This document shows positions 27,013-35,509 of a DNA stretch of 64,000 bases, piece by piece. The stretch is taken from positions 55,924 through 119,923 of the forward strand of contig CALJWL010000028.1 of NCBI GenBank assembly GCA_937974565.1, given 5' to 3'. The DNA is from an uncultured Arenicella sp. Its GTDB lineage: Bacteria; Pseudomonadota; Gammaproteobacteria; Arenicellales; Arenicellaceae. The position numbers and the translations under genes are program-made. Below the pieces are notes generated by a model that did no database searches, was not told the DNA's origin, and saw nothing but the letters and a program-made list of their open reading frames with translations. How positions within the stretch are numbered: the stretch's first letter is position 1; each line of letters starts with the position of its first letter.

Positions 27013-29319
27013 TCAATCCAAATCAGTTGGCATGGCTATAGCGCGTATTTGATCTATACGATGAGACATGACCCTGAAACTTTTGCTGACGCTTTTGCGT
27101 TTATCGACCAAAGCGGCATCACCCAACTCGACTACGCCATACCCTTTCATAACCTTGTAGGCGTTTTTGAATAATATTTGTCCAATGGAGGCATTGCTTG
27201 ATATTCGGCGTTGAAGATAGGCTTGACGCCCGTACTTGAAGGCGGCGGACACGGCTGTTTTCTCATCCATCGTTTCGCCGTTTGGCAAACGCGCAAACAC
27301 ATCAGCCATAATCCGATACGCTTCTATGTAAGGTCGTAAGCACGCATGAGCTATTAACGGTTTCATACTGCGTAACAAACTTAACGCCTCATCACGATCA
27401 TTCAACTGAGATTCCCAGTCCTTGTTAAAGAACGTAAGCTCTTCTCGTATTTCTTGGTGAAATTCGTCGGTAGGCACATAAAAAAACTCAAACTTAAACA
27501 TGTCTCGTAATCGGTCTGCCTCGCTCCAAAACAATGCTTTAGGTTTGTCCTCAGCCGCCGCCGCTTCAATCAATGCCAGTTCAGCAATGGCCTTGGGAAT
27601 AAAATGATGCACAATAGAGTTACGATAATAACTGGCCATTGCATGTTGATTGGCCGCCACGGCGTAGACCGTTTCGGGCCCTTCTTCGTAGCGGTTTATT
27701 AATTCAGAACTGACCATATGATCAATCAGCTTCAGCATATGTTCGCGCTCATCGTCGTCAAAATCACTGGTGAATTTAACATCACGATGCTTGGCCCAAG
27801 CTCGAAGCTCGTCCATATTTTTTTGCAGTTCATTGATGGTTTGCGCGCGCGGTGACGCGCCCAACAAAGACATGGACATTAAAGCCGTCAGTGTTATTGG
27901 TGTAACTCGATTAGCCTCTACCCCAACCTTAAAGGCGGTGCGTTGTAGGGCTAAATGGTCATCTTTAAACGCGGATTTACTTATTACAACGGGGTCGCCA
28001 AAGTCCACGTAAATTCGCCCTAAAGGCTGGCGCATCCGCCGCAAGTAGGAAATAAACCAACTCAGCGACTCTGGCCGTTTAATCGACCCGCTTTGCTCGG
28101 CCGCGTAATCCTTTACGTCATTATTCATGTCGTAGTTGATCGCGACAGGAATGATATGAAGATTGTCCGCACTGGATTCTTGCATGGCGTCCATCACATA
28201 CTTCAACATGCCGTAACGCGGCGGCATTAACTTCCCAACGCGAGACCGAGTACCTTCGAATGACCACGTGAGCGGAAATCGCTTTTCCAATAAATAAGCC
28301 AGATATTCTCTCAATACCAACTTGTAGAGGGGGTTATTTTGAAAAGAACGGCGAATAAAGATTGCCCCCGAACGGCGCGCGAGAAATCCAACGCCGGCAA
28401 ACGCCATATTAATACCTCCCATGGTGTGAGGCGGAGGAAAGTCATGCTCAAACAAAATGGATTGCATTGTAATCCCATCCATATGAGTTTTATGCGTCCA
28501 AAGTAACGCAGTGGGATGTTCGCGTACTGTCGCTCGATATTGCTCTAACTTTTCAATATCAACAACCAGCTTATTTTCATACCCTAATGAGATTACCCAA
28601 CGATTAAAGGCACCGGCCACATCTTGCCAAAAGTTATGTGGCAAAGCGACCAGTTCACGAAAATACGGCAATGCTTTCGCTCGAAGTTCTTCTTCAGTAG
28701 AACCTGTTTCGCTCATAATTTTATGCAGGCCTTGACGATAACGATCACTGGCGCGCACTTGCTTTGACACCTGTCTTGGCACTTTATAGCGACTACCACG
28801 CAGACGACGCTCAGCAACTTCCAACGCAAGAGAAGCCTGCTCGGCTACGTAGTCAGCCAAATGTTCGTCAACATTAGCAATTTTCAAACGTTCACCGTAA
28901 CGCGCCGTCAAATCCCCGACGGTTGCGGGGTTACCTGAAATGCACAGCGCACTTGAAGTGTCTTGCTCTAACAGTGCCTGAGCTTTACGTTGACTGGGGC
29001 GGCGCGGGTTGCCACGTAATAAATCCCGCCACCGAGGCTTACGATTCAAATCATCCAAAGCCGTATTCCACGCCACCCTAATCGGCACAACGAGAGTGTC
29101 TTCGGGTACTTCCAAAGCCATTTGCAGACCTTCGGTGGGAATGTTTTCTGGGTCGTGTGCGATAGGCACAACGCAATGACTTACTGCACCCTCGTATTCG
29201 GCTCGAGTTTTCGTAACGTTAAGCCAGTCCAGTAGCAATTTTTCCTCAACTTTATGCTCAGCATCGATAATAAATAAGACTCGCTCTGCGGTGACTGATT
29301 GCCATGGGTTATTGGACAT
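27013..29319 (-). CDS. plsB: Glycerol-3-phosphate 1-O-acyltransferase
   Basis: The 768-residue peripheral membrane enzyme acylates glycerol 3-phosphate at sn-1 to give lysophosphatidate. The four acyltransferase blocks are present: block I HKTHMD, an H-x4-D catalytic pair (about residue 276); block II GAIFIRRSF; block III FEGTRSR (about 355); and block IV IIPVAINYD. The N-terminal 240 residues and the C-terminal helical region match large PlsB proteins. In its neighbour context (HAD-plsC and WS/DGAT genes) it resembles the plsB2 locus of mycobacteria more than the isolated E. coli plsB. It lies between the HAD-plsC gene (53 bp upstream) and gpsA on one strand, forming a three-gene lipid operon. 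Confidence 0.93.
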   Translation of the reverse strand: MSNNPWQSVTAERVLFIIDAEHKVEEKLLLDWLNVTKTRAEYEGAVSHCVVPIAHDPENIPTEGLQMALEVPEDTLVVPIRVAWNTALDDLNRKPRWRDLLRGNPRRPSQRKAQALLEQDTSSALCISGNPATVGDLTARYGERLKIANVDEHLADYVAEQASLALEVAERRLRGSRYKVPRQVSKQVRASDRYRQGLHKIMSETGSTEEELRAKALPYFRELVALPHNFWQDVAGAFNRWVISLGYENKLVVDIEKLEQYRATVREHPTALLWTHKTHMDGITMQSILFEHDFPPPHTMGGINMAFAGVGFLARRSGAIFIRRSFQNNPLYKLVLREYLAYLLEKRFPLTWSFEGTRSRVGKLMPPRYGMLKYVMDAMQESSADNLHIIPVAINYDMNNDVKDYAAEQSGSIKRPESLSWFISYLRRMRQPLGRIYVDFGDPVVISKSAFKDDHLALQRTAFKVGVEANRVTPITLTALMSMSLLGASPRAQTINELQKNMDELRAWAKHRDVKFTSDFDDDEREHMLKLIDHMVSSELINRYEEGPETVYAVAANQHAMASYYRNSIVHHFIPKAIAELALIEAAAAEDKPKALFWSEADRLRDMFKFEFFYVPTDEFHQEIREELTFFNKDWESQLNDRDEALSLLRSMKPLIAHACLRPYIEAYRIMADVFARLPNGETMDEKTAVSAAFKYGRQAYLQRRISSNASIGQILFKNAYKVMKGYGVVELGDAALVDKRKSVSKSFRVMSHRIDQIRAIAMPTDLD

Positions 29320-29371
29320 ATTAATAATTCGCCTTTGTTATATATTTTTATTGGCGCAAACTGCCTACGCG

Positions 29372-31156
29372 TTAAATCGAGCTATCAAGACTCTTGGCCG
29401 AAATCTTGGGGGCTATTTTTTTGGCTCGTCGTTGGGTGCGGGCGGCTTTAATTGTAGGTACGGTTACCGCACTCTTTTCTAGATCAGAGCGCTTTTTAGC
29501 ACCAACCTTTTTAGTGCCGGTGAGGCTTTCTTTGCTAATCGCACTCTTCACATTAAAAACATTGTTTTTATCAACCGCCGACTTTTTCAATGCAGTCTTT
29601 TTAGTTTTTTTAGCCGCTTTTTTAGCCGCTTGCTTCGCTTCTCGTTTTTTACGCTCAACGCGCTTCTTTGCGTCTTGTTGCATCGCAAGACGCTCTGCCT
29701 TAAGGCGTTCTTCTCTCGAGGGTTGAAAGCGCATTTGATCCAACTCATTCAGAAACATATCACGCACATCATGAACTTGCTCATTCATGTTAGTGGCGGT
29801 CCAATCGGCGGTCTCTACCGGAGGCAGTACGGTCACTTTCACCGTTGCAGGTTTGAATACATATTGCCCGCGCGGCGCCACGTCGATAGCATTATGAATC
29901 ACAATCGGAACAATCGGTACACCAGCCTGCATAGCCAAATGGAAAGCGCCTTTTTTAAAACGTCCCAAATTAGTTGAGGTAGAACGCGTTCCTTCAGGCG
30001 CAATGCACACAGAGCGCCCTTCTTTAAGCATGACATCAACCAAAGGCTTCATCGCTTCTTTTGCTGACGTCGTATTCTCGCGATCAATTAAGACCGTTCC
30101 ACCAAATTGCATGAGTTTGCCTAGAATGGGAACATTGCCAATTTCTTTTTTTCCCACGCCAGCCAAATCACGTCGCAACAACGTCGGCAGTATTAATACG
30201 TCAGCTTGGCTTTGATGGTTAAACACGAACACACAGGGTCGGGCCTTCCAGGCATTTTCCTCACCTTCAATATCCAACTCAACGCCTGTTAGCGCGCACG
30301 CCGTATCGGCAAACAAAGACATGGAAAAATTTCGTGTTTTGTTTAATGATCCGGTTAACGCATAAATAGGAATGCCGGCCGCGAACGAAGTCACCATGCT
30401 GACTTGCGTTGCCAAGGTGCGCAGATAGTCCCCCACCTTGGCATTACCTCGGCTGTGAAAATCTTGCACCGGCCAGCCTCGTCCTTTAGCTATATGGCGT
30501 AATCGTTTATTAGGGTTTATGGGTCTGGGCTTGCCTACGTATTCTAGTAACTGCAGGTCTTCATCGCTGTCAGTGTAAAAAAAACTTTTCGTAATATCCA
30601 AACCGAATTCACCGACGATGTCCTCTGCAGCCACCACCTTACCCATACCGTAGCAAGTTGGCCTTACAACATGGCCGGTAAATTTACCCCCAACAATCTC
30701 CAGCTTAGAACACTTAACGTGCGATATACCCAACTCACGAGCCGCTGGCATAATTTGATAGGGGGTTGCTGCCGACACCAAGGTCACCGTGTGACCCTTT
30801 TTTAAGTGCGCCTCCACTAAGGCTCGAGATTCTGGGTAGATACGTTTAGCAATGTGCTTTTTGTACAGCGCTTCAGAAAACTCCAAATACTCGGACTCTC
30901 TAATGCCCTTTAAAAACTGCGATGCCATGGTCAGCATTGCCGAAAAGTCCATATTACCCAAGCCAAATTGCGTCATCACTTTGGCCAAATCAATTAGTTG
31001 TTTGGGTTTAATATCACCGCGCCTGACTTGTTCTTGCAAATAAGTGGTCGCCGAGTAACCATGGATTATGGTGCCATCAAAATCGAAGAAGGCACCAATT
31101 TTTGGCCCCTCAGGCAAGGCTTCAATTTCTTTAATAACGTTGCTGTATAAATCCAT
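29372..31156 (-). CDS. HAD phosphatase / 1-acyl-G3P acyltransferase fusion with Lys-rich tail
   Basis: The 594-residue protein has three parts. Residues about 15-230 form a HAD-IB (SerB-like) phosphatase domain: FFDFDGTI nucleophile motif, LVSAATPYQ, and YTDSDEDLQLL as motif IV. Residues about 270-475 are a PlsC acyltransferase: HQSQAD (H-x4-D, about 313), GGTVLIDREN, EGTRSTS (about 387) and GVPIVPIVI. From about 478 on the chain is a low-complexity tail of Lys, Ala and Arg (KKREAKQAAKKAAKK-like), about 115 residues long. PlsC makes phosphatidate from lysophosphatidate, and an attached phosphatase could release diacylglycerol. The HAD domain's real substrate is not known. It leads the operon with plsB and gpsA. 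No Shine-Dalgarno is visible at the ATG. Confidence 0.87.
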   Translation of the reverse strand: MDLYSNVIKEIEALPEGPKIGAFFDFDGTIIHGYSATTYLQEQVRRGDIKPKQLIDLAKVMTQFGLGNMDFSAMLTMASQFLKGIRESEYLEFSEALYKKHIAKRIYPESRALVEAHLKKGHTVTLVSAATPYQIMPAARELGISHVKCSKLEIVGGKFTGHVVRPTCYGMGKVVAAEDIVGEFGLDITKSFFYTDSDEDLQLLEYVGKPRPINPNKRLRHIAKGRGWPVQDFHSRGNAKVGDYLRTLATQVSMVTSFAAGIPIYALTGSLNKTRNFSMSLFADTACALTGVELDIEGEENAWKARPCVFVFNHQSQADVLILPTLLRRDLAGVGKKEIGNVPILGKLMQFGGTVLIDRENTTSAKEAMKPLVDVMLKEGRSVCIAPEGTRSTSTNLGRFKKGAFHLAMQAGVPIVPIVIHNAIDVAPRGQYVFKPATVKVTVLPPVETADWTATNMNEQVHDVRDMFLNELDQMRFQPSREERLKAERLAMQQDAKKRVERKKREAKQAAKKAAKKTKKTALKKSAVDKNNVFNVKSAISKESLTGTKKVGAKKRSDLEKSAVTVPTIKAARTQRRAKKIAPKISAKSLDSSI

Positions 31157-31299
31157 AAGTGCATCGGACCCTTAGAAGCTGCGCAAAAGCGTTTATATAA
31201 GCCTTCTTAGGATCAACCAGTTAGAGAAGAATGAGTTGATATTACGTTTAATAGTACCGAATCAGCAAAGTTTTACAAGAAAGACTGAAGCACAGGTTT

Positions 31300-31327
31300 T
31301 TGATGGAACCTCGTTTTAGAGTAATAT
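31300..31327 (+). promoter_or_regulatory. Probable promoter of the WS/DGAT gene
   Basis: TTGATG (31300-31305) and TAATAT (31322-31327) are separated by 16 bp, about 43 bp upstream of the acyltransferase start. The 213-bp divergent gap with the HAD-plsC gene shows no other feature. Confidence 0.5.
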
Positions 31328-31369
31328 TATTGTTATGAACCAAATTAATCAGATTTCAGTGGTAACGCC

Positions 31370-32953
31370 ATGAAGCAACTATCGGCCCAAGACGCCCAAT
31401 TCCTTTACATGGAGACGAACAAAAGTTTGTCACACGTAACCTCTGTGGCTATTTTTGACCCATCAACAGCCCCCGACGGCAAGGTTCGTTTTAAACAAAT
31501 CATTGAGCATGTTCAAGGGCGCTTACACACCTCACCAATTTATAAGCGGCGCATCTATCATGTGCCGTTAGAGTTGGATTATCCCTACTGGATTGAAGAC
31601 GAACACTTCGACATCGAATACCACATACGTCATAGCCGCCTGCCACACCCTGCCGACTGGCGTCAGCTTTGTATACACTTAGCACGATTCCACACGCGCC
31701 CCTTAGACATGCAACGAGCCCCATGGGAGATGTACGTTATTGAGGGCTTGGATAATATCGCAGGTATCCCAGAAGGCTGTTATGCGGTGGCCACTAAGAT
31801 TCACCATGCCGCAGCCGATGGCATGGCAATCGTGAACTTCTTCGGTGGCTTGCTGGACTTAGATCAAAAAGGCACACCAGTCATGCCTGTGAGCAAAAAA
31901 GTCACTTCACAACGTCATGAAAAGCCCAGCCCGATGCAGATGTATACCCGAGGCTTGATCAACGGTTTACGCTCACCAGTAAATATGACCAAAGCCTTTA
32001 TGAAGTACGCACCATCTATTGTTCAGAATGCACAGAAAAAAGTACTGGAGCGTAACCAAGAGCAAAACCAAGTAAAACAAAGTGTGCCAATGACGCGCTT
32101 CAATCTTGAAACATCGCCGCACCGTGTTTTCGATTCTTCTACGTTTAGCCTGGAAGACTTCAAACCAATGCGCGGTTTAGTGAAGGGAGCAACCATTAAC
32201 GACATGGTTTTAGCCATTTGCTCTGGCGCATTGCGTAAATATTTGGGGCATCACAAAGAACTGCCTGCTGAATCATTGCGCGCTTTCGTACCAGTGAATG
32301 TGCGCGGCCCAAAAAATGGTTCCAAACAGTCTGAGCAACCCGGCAACAATATCAGCACCATGTCACCCTTGTTGTACACCAACATCTCAGACACCATGGA
32401 ACGCTTAAATGCCATTTATTCTGAGACTCGTGAACAAAAAGCCGCTCGCAAAGGGATATCCGCTCGTTTAATGACCGACGTTACACGACACATCCCGGCA
32501 AGCACTCAATTATTAGCCGCTCGCTTAGCCATGCGTTCCGAGATGGCTGGGCGCATGACCAATGTGTGTATTTCCAATGTGCCTGGCCCACAAGTGCCGG
32601 TGTTTATGAACGGTGCCACACTGGTAAATCAAATGGGCCTAGGCCCCTTAGCCGATCGCATGGGCTTATTTATTGCTGTTACTAGCTATAACGGTCAAAT
32701 GACGTTCAGCGCAACCTCTTGCCGTAGAACCTTGCCTGACGTTGAGTTATTCATGGAATACTTACGCCAGAGCTTTAATGAGTTGTTAGAACTGGCGAAA
32801 AGCATTCGAGTTGAAAAAGCAAAACAGGCCAAACCGACAAAAACGCCAACAAAGACAACCACCTCTAAAAAAGTGGCTAAGAAAACAACAGCCAAGAAAA
32901 AGACGAGTAAGAAGAACGTGGTTCAAAATAAAAACACCAAAAAGCCCGTTTAA
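31370..32953 (+). CDS. Wax ester synthase / diacylglycerol acyltransferase (WS/DGAT)
   Basis: The 527-residue enzyme transfers acyl-CoA to a fatty alcohol or diacylglycerol to make storage wax ester or triacylglycerol. The catalytic HHxxxDG motif is present as HHAAADG (about residue 145). Other family marks are the opening LSAQDAQFLYMET, the NDMVLAICSGALRKYL helix and ISNVPGPQVPVF. The last 48 residues are a Lys/Thr-rich low-complexity tail outside the WS/DGAT fold. It diverges from the HAD-plsC, plsB and gpsA genes. The same set of plsB-, HAD-plsC- and WS/DGAT-type genes lies together in mycobacteria (Rv2482c-Rv2484c, from memory). Together the block would carry G3P to neutral lipid. Confidence 0.92.
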   Translation: MKQLSAQDAQFLYMETNKSLSHVTSVAIFDPSTAPDGKVRFKQIIEHVQGRLHTSPIYKRRIYHVPLELDYPYWIEDEHFDIEYHIRHSRLPHPADWRQLCIHLARFHTRPLDMQRAPWEMYVIEGLDNIAGIPEGCYAVATKIHHAAADGMAIVNFFGGLLDLDQKGTPVMPVSKKVTSQRHEKPSPMQMYTRGLINGLRSPVNMTKAFMKYAPSIVQNAQKKVLERNQEQNQVKQSVPMTRFNLETSPHRVFDSSTFSLEDFKPMRGLVKGATINDMVLAICSGALRKYLGHHKELPAESLRAFVPVNVRGPKNGSKQSEQPGNNISTMSPLLYTNISDTMERLNAIYSETREQKAARKGISARLMTDVTRHIPASTQLLAARLAMRSEMAGRMTNVCISNVPGPQVPVFMNGATLVNQMGLGPLADRMGLFIAVTSYNGQMTFSATSCRRTLPDVELFMEYLRQSFNELLELAKSIRVEKAKQAKPTKTPTKTTTSKKVAKKTTAKKKTSKKNVVQNKNTKKPV

Positions 32954-32988
32954 AACAACCATCTTATTATTGACAACACAAACGCCTC

Positions 32989-34764
32989 ATGAAAAAGCCC
33001 ATCTTCCTTAAAAATCACATTGTCGTTACGATGCTGAGCCTTGTTTTACAAGCCTGTGGTCAAGGCACGTCTTCTAACCAAGTCGACACCACAAAAAAAA
33101 CAATAGAATCGATTCAGCAAGAGAACTCTGTTACTGAACGTAAAAAAACAGCGCCGTTAGGCCCTTTTGAACAAGCGGCCAAGCAACTTGACGAAGTAGG
33201 CTTCATGCAGCACGTCAACGTCTTAGCTTCGGATGAGTTTGAAGGCCGCGCACCTTCAACGCCCGGCGGCGCCAAAACAGTCTCCTACTTAGAGGATCAC
33301 TTTACGGCACTAGGGTTAGAGCCTGTGTTCACCGATGAAGACGGCAAAAAATCTTACCGCCAAGCCGTCAAACTCATGGAACTGACGGTTACCAACAACC
33401 CATCATTGATATTAAAACACGCCGATGGCAGCGCTGACGAACTGGCTTATAAAGAAAAGTCAGTGTCTTTCACTTCACGCGCTGGTGGCCGTTCTGCTAT
33501 TGAAAACTCTGAACTGGTTTTCGTCGGCTACGGTGTGGTTGCGCCCGAATACGGCTGGAATAATTATGCTGGCCTTGATATGACGGGCAAGACAGCGGTT
33601 ATTCTCGTCAATGACCCTGGTTATCGCAAACCGGCTGGCGAATTGTTTAAAGGCCGCGCGATGACCTACTACGGACGCTGGACGTATAAATACGAAGAGG
33701 CCGCTCGCCAAGGGGCTGCTGGCGCCATCATTATTCACGAAAACGAAGCCGCGGGTTACCCATGGCAAGTGGTGAGCGGCAGTTGGTCTGGTCCGCAGTA
33801 CAAATTATTAACCGAAGACGGTAATGCCGATAACGTTGCCGTAGAAGCTTGGATTACCAAACCCGCAGCGCAGGCATTATTCGCCAAAAACGGATTTAAT
33901 TATCAAGCAATGGTGGCAAAGGCTACTGAGCCAGACTTCCAACCGGTGTCTCTTACTTCGACCGCCTCTAGCTCATTAACGCTGACCAGTCGCGAATCGG
34001 TTTCGTACAACGTGGGGGCTGTTATTCCAGGACGTATGCGAGCCGACGAGGCGTTTATCTACACCGCTCACTGGGACCACCTAGGTATTAAACCCAACCA
34101 TCATGGTAAAGATAAGATTTTTAATGGTGCCCAAGACAACGCTACCGGCACCGCGGCCCTATTGGAAGTGGCACAAGCCTTTAAAGCACTGCCTCAAGCA
34201 CCTGAGCGTTCGGTGATTTTCTTAGCCGTCACGGCTGAAGAGTCCGGCCTACTTGGTTCGCAACAATACGCTGAGAATCCGGCCTTTGCGATGTCAAAAA
34301 CGGTGGCCGGCATCAACATCGATGCCATGTCCACTATCGGAGAAAGCGACGACATTGTGGTGGTTGGCTACGGCAACTCAGAAATGGATGATTACTTGGC
34401 AACGGTGGCCAAGACCCAAAATCGTGATGTGGTTCCTGAGCCCACACCAGAGAAAGGTTTTTTCTATCGATCAGATCACTTTAACCTTGCTAAAAAAGGC
34501 GTGCCCATGCTCTACGCCAAAGCCGGTCAAAAAATCAGGAATAAACCGGCCGACTACGGTGCGAAAGAAACAGCCAAATATTTGGCTCAGCGTTACCATG
34601 AAGCGGCCGATGAAGTCCATGCGGCCTGGGACAATGGCGGGGTTTTGCAAGATCTTAACGCGTACTTTCAGATCGGAGCTACAATCAGCCATAGCGATGC
34701 GTGGCCGCAATGGAGTGAAGGGAATGAATTCAAAGCCATTCGTGACGCCAGCTTAGTCGAATGA
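32989..34764 (+). CDS. M28-family metallopeptidase lipoprotein with PA domain
   Basis: The 591-residue protein is an exported zinc aminopeptidase-like enzyme. A signal peptide ends at the lipobox LQAC (Cys about 23). A protease-associated insert (YGVVAPEYGWNNYAGLDMTGKTAVILVNDPG through AAGAIIIHE) precedes the catalytic M28 domain. The two-zinc site is readable: His in YTAHWDHLG, bridging Asp in GAQDNATG, catalytic Glu pair in TAEESGLLG, Asp in GINIDAMS and a final His in RSDHFNLA. It should trim peptides at the envelope, and the substrate specificity is open. It begins 35 bp after the WS/DGAT stop on the same strand, so some readthrough is likely, but a functional link is not evident. Confidence 0.9.
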   Translation: MKKPIFLKNHIVVTMLSLVLQACGQGTSSNQVDTTKKTIESIQQENSVTERKKTAPLGPFEQAAKQLDEVGFMQHVNVLASDEFEGRAPSTPGGAKTVSYLEDHFTALGLEPVFTDEDGKKSYRQAVKLMELTVTNNPSLILKHADGSADELAYKEKSVSFTSRAGGRSAIENSELVFVGYGVVAPEYGWNNYAGLDMTGKTAVILVNDPGYRKPAGELFKGRAMTYYGRWTYKYEEAARQGAAGAIIIHENEAAGYPWQVVSGSWSGPQYKLLTEDGNADNVAVEAWITKPAAQALFAKNGFNYQAMVAKATEPDFQPVSLTSTASSSLTLTSRESVSYNVGAVIPGRMRADEAFIYTAHWDHLGIKPNHHGKDKIFNGAQDNATGTAALLEVAQAFKALPQAPERSVIFLAVTAEESGLLGSQQYAENPAFAMSKTVAGINIDAMSTIGESDDIVVVGYGNSEMDDYLATVAKTQNRDVVPEPTPEKGFFYRSDHFNLAKKGVPMLYAKAGQKIRNKPADYGAKETAKYLAQRYHEAADEVHAAWDNGGVLQDLNAYFQIGATISHSDAWPQWSEGNEFKAIRDASLVE

Positions 34765-34843
34765 TGTTGGTCGTAATTAAAATCAAATAAAGGGCTGCAC
34801 GGATAATTAAGTTTATTCAGTGGCTTTTTAAAAATTTACGGCT

Positions 34844-34871
34844 TTGCTCAGGCGAAGGGTAATGTTATAGT
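34844..34871 (+). promoter_or_regulatory. Promoter of the MerC-like gene
   Basis: TTGCTC (34844-34849) and TATAGT (34866-34871) are 16 bp apart. The -10 box lies inside the Zur-like palindrome at 34857-34883, a placement that fits repression. Confidence 0.55.
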
Positions 34872-34883
34872 GTTACATTACCC
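34857..34883. promoter_or_regulatory. Zur-like operator
   Basis: A 27-bp near-palindrome has arms GGGTAATGTTATA and TGTTACATTACCC around a central G. The arms agree at 11 of 13 positions. The core closely resembles the gammaproteobacterial Zur consensus (an AATGTTATA half, a single central base, and an inverted half). It overlaps the -10 box of the promoter of the MerC-like gene about 110 bp downstream. Confidence 0.65.
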
Positions 34884-34926
34884 TTATACGTTGCCACTTC
34901 ATCGATTTTTCTTGTTTGGAGAATTG

Positions 34927-34950
34927 ATGAAATTCAGTGCGCGACACTGA
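34927..34950 (+). other. Possible seven-codon leader ORF
   Basis: In the leader of the MerC-like gene an ATG with a good TTGGAG six bases upstream opens a frame of seven codons (MKFSARH) ending in TGA. It is in frame with the main gene but separated from it by that stop. A GC-rich stretch follows. The main start at 34993 has no evident ribosome-binding site. The leader frame may therefore affect its translation, or it may be chance. Confidence 0.25.
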
Positions 34951-34992
34951 AAATAGCGCGCGCAAAAGATACGCGCCTTACATGGCAACTTA

Positions 34993-35421
34993 ATGAAAGA
35001 CAGTAACCGTTCAATTCAACTGGATAGATTTGCTATTTTACTGTCGGGCGTTTGTCTGGTGCATTGTCTGATCGCGCCAATCATTCTAACCTTGCTGCCC
35101 ATTTTTTCTTTAACCACCTTGGTGGAAGATATTGTATTTCATCAACTGATGTTGTGGATAATCGTGCCCACCAGCGTGGTGGCCCTAATCCTTGGCTGTA
35201 AGAAACATCGGCGATGGCAGATAGCGATCAGCGGTGGCTTAGGTATTATGGTGTTATTTATGGTGGCGTTTATTGGGCACGATTTATTTAGCATTCAAGC
35301 CGAAAAAGTAGCAACCACACTGGGGGGGCTATTGTTAGCTTGGTCCCATTACCTCAATTATCGAGCCTGCCAGAGCATTAGTTGCGGCAATCCAAAATGC
35401 GCCAGCGATCATCACCATTGA
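34993..35421 (+). CDS. MerC-domain membrane protein
   Basis: The 142-residue inner-membrane protein has four hydrophobic segments. The first contains the MerC signature pair around GVCLVHCLIAPI, with two cysteines (C-x3-HC) that bind metal in mercury transporters. The C-terminus has further candidate ligands: CQSISCGNPKC followed by DHHH. MerC-domain proteins outside mer operons have no fixed role. The Zur-like box in front of this gene suggests a role in zinc rather than mercury. The C-terminal Cys/His cluster could sense or hand over Zn(II). No mer genes are nearby, and the gene appears to be transcribed alone. Confidence 0.8.
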   Translation: MKDSNRSIQLDRFAILLSGVCLVHCLIAPIILTLLPIFSLTTLVEDIVFHQLMLWIIVPTSVVALILGCKKHRRWQIAISGGLGIMVLFMVAFIGHDLFSIQAEKVATTLGGLLLAWSHYLNYRACQSISCGNPKCASDHHH

Positions 35422-35509
35422 AGAGTAAATCGATTTCGCTAACGATACGGCACACTCAGGCTGGTTAACACGCGCGTAAAAATCTTCTAATTCACATCAT
35501 CATTGGGAA

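Noticed and set aside
34253..34756. A 167-codon frame on the plus strand within the M28 peptidase gene.
   Set aside because: It lies in another frame of a gene whose zinc ligands and motifs are all present. Its translation is rich in Trp, Met, Arg and Ser and has no domain.
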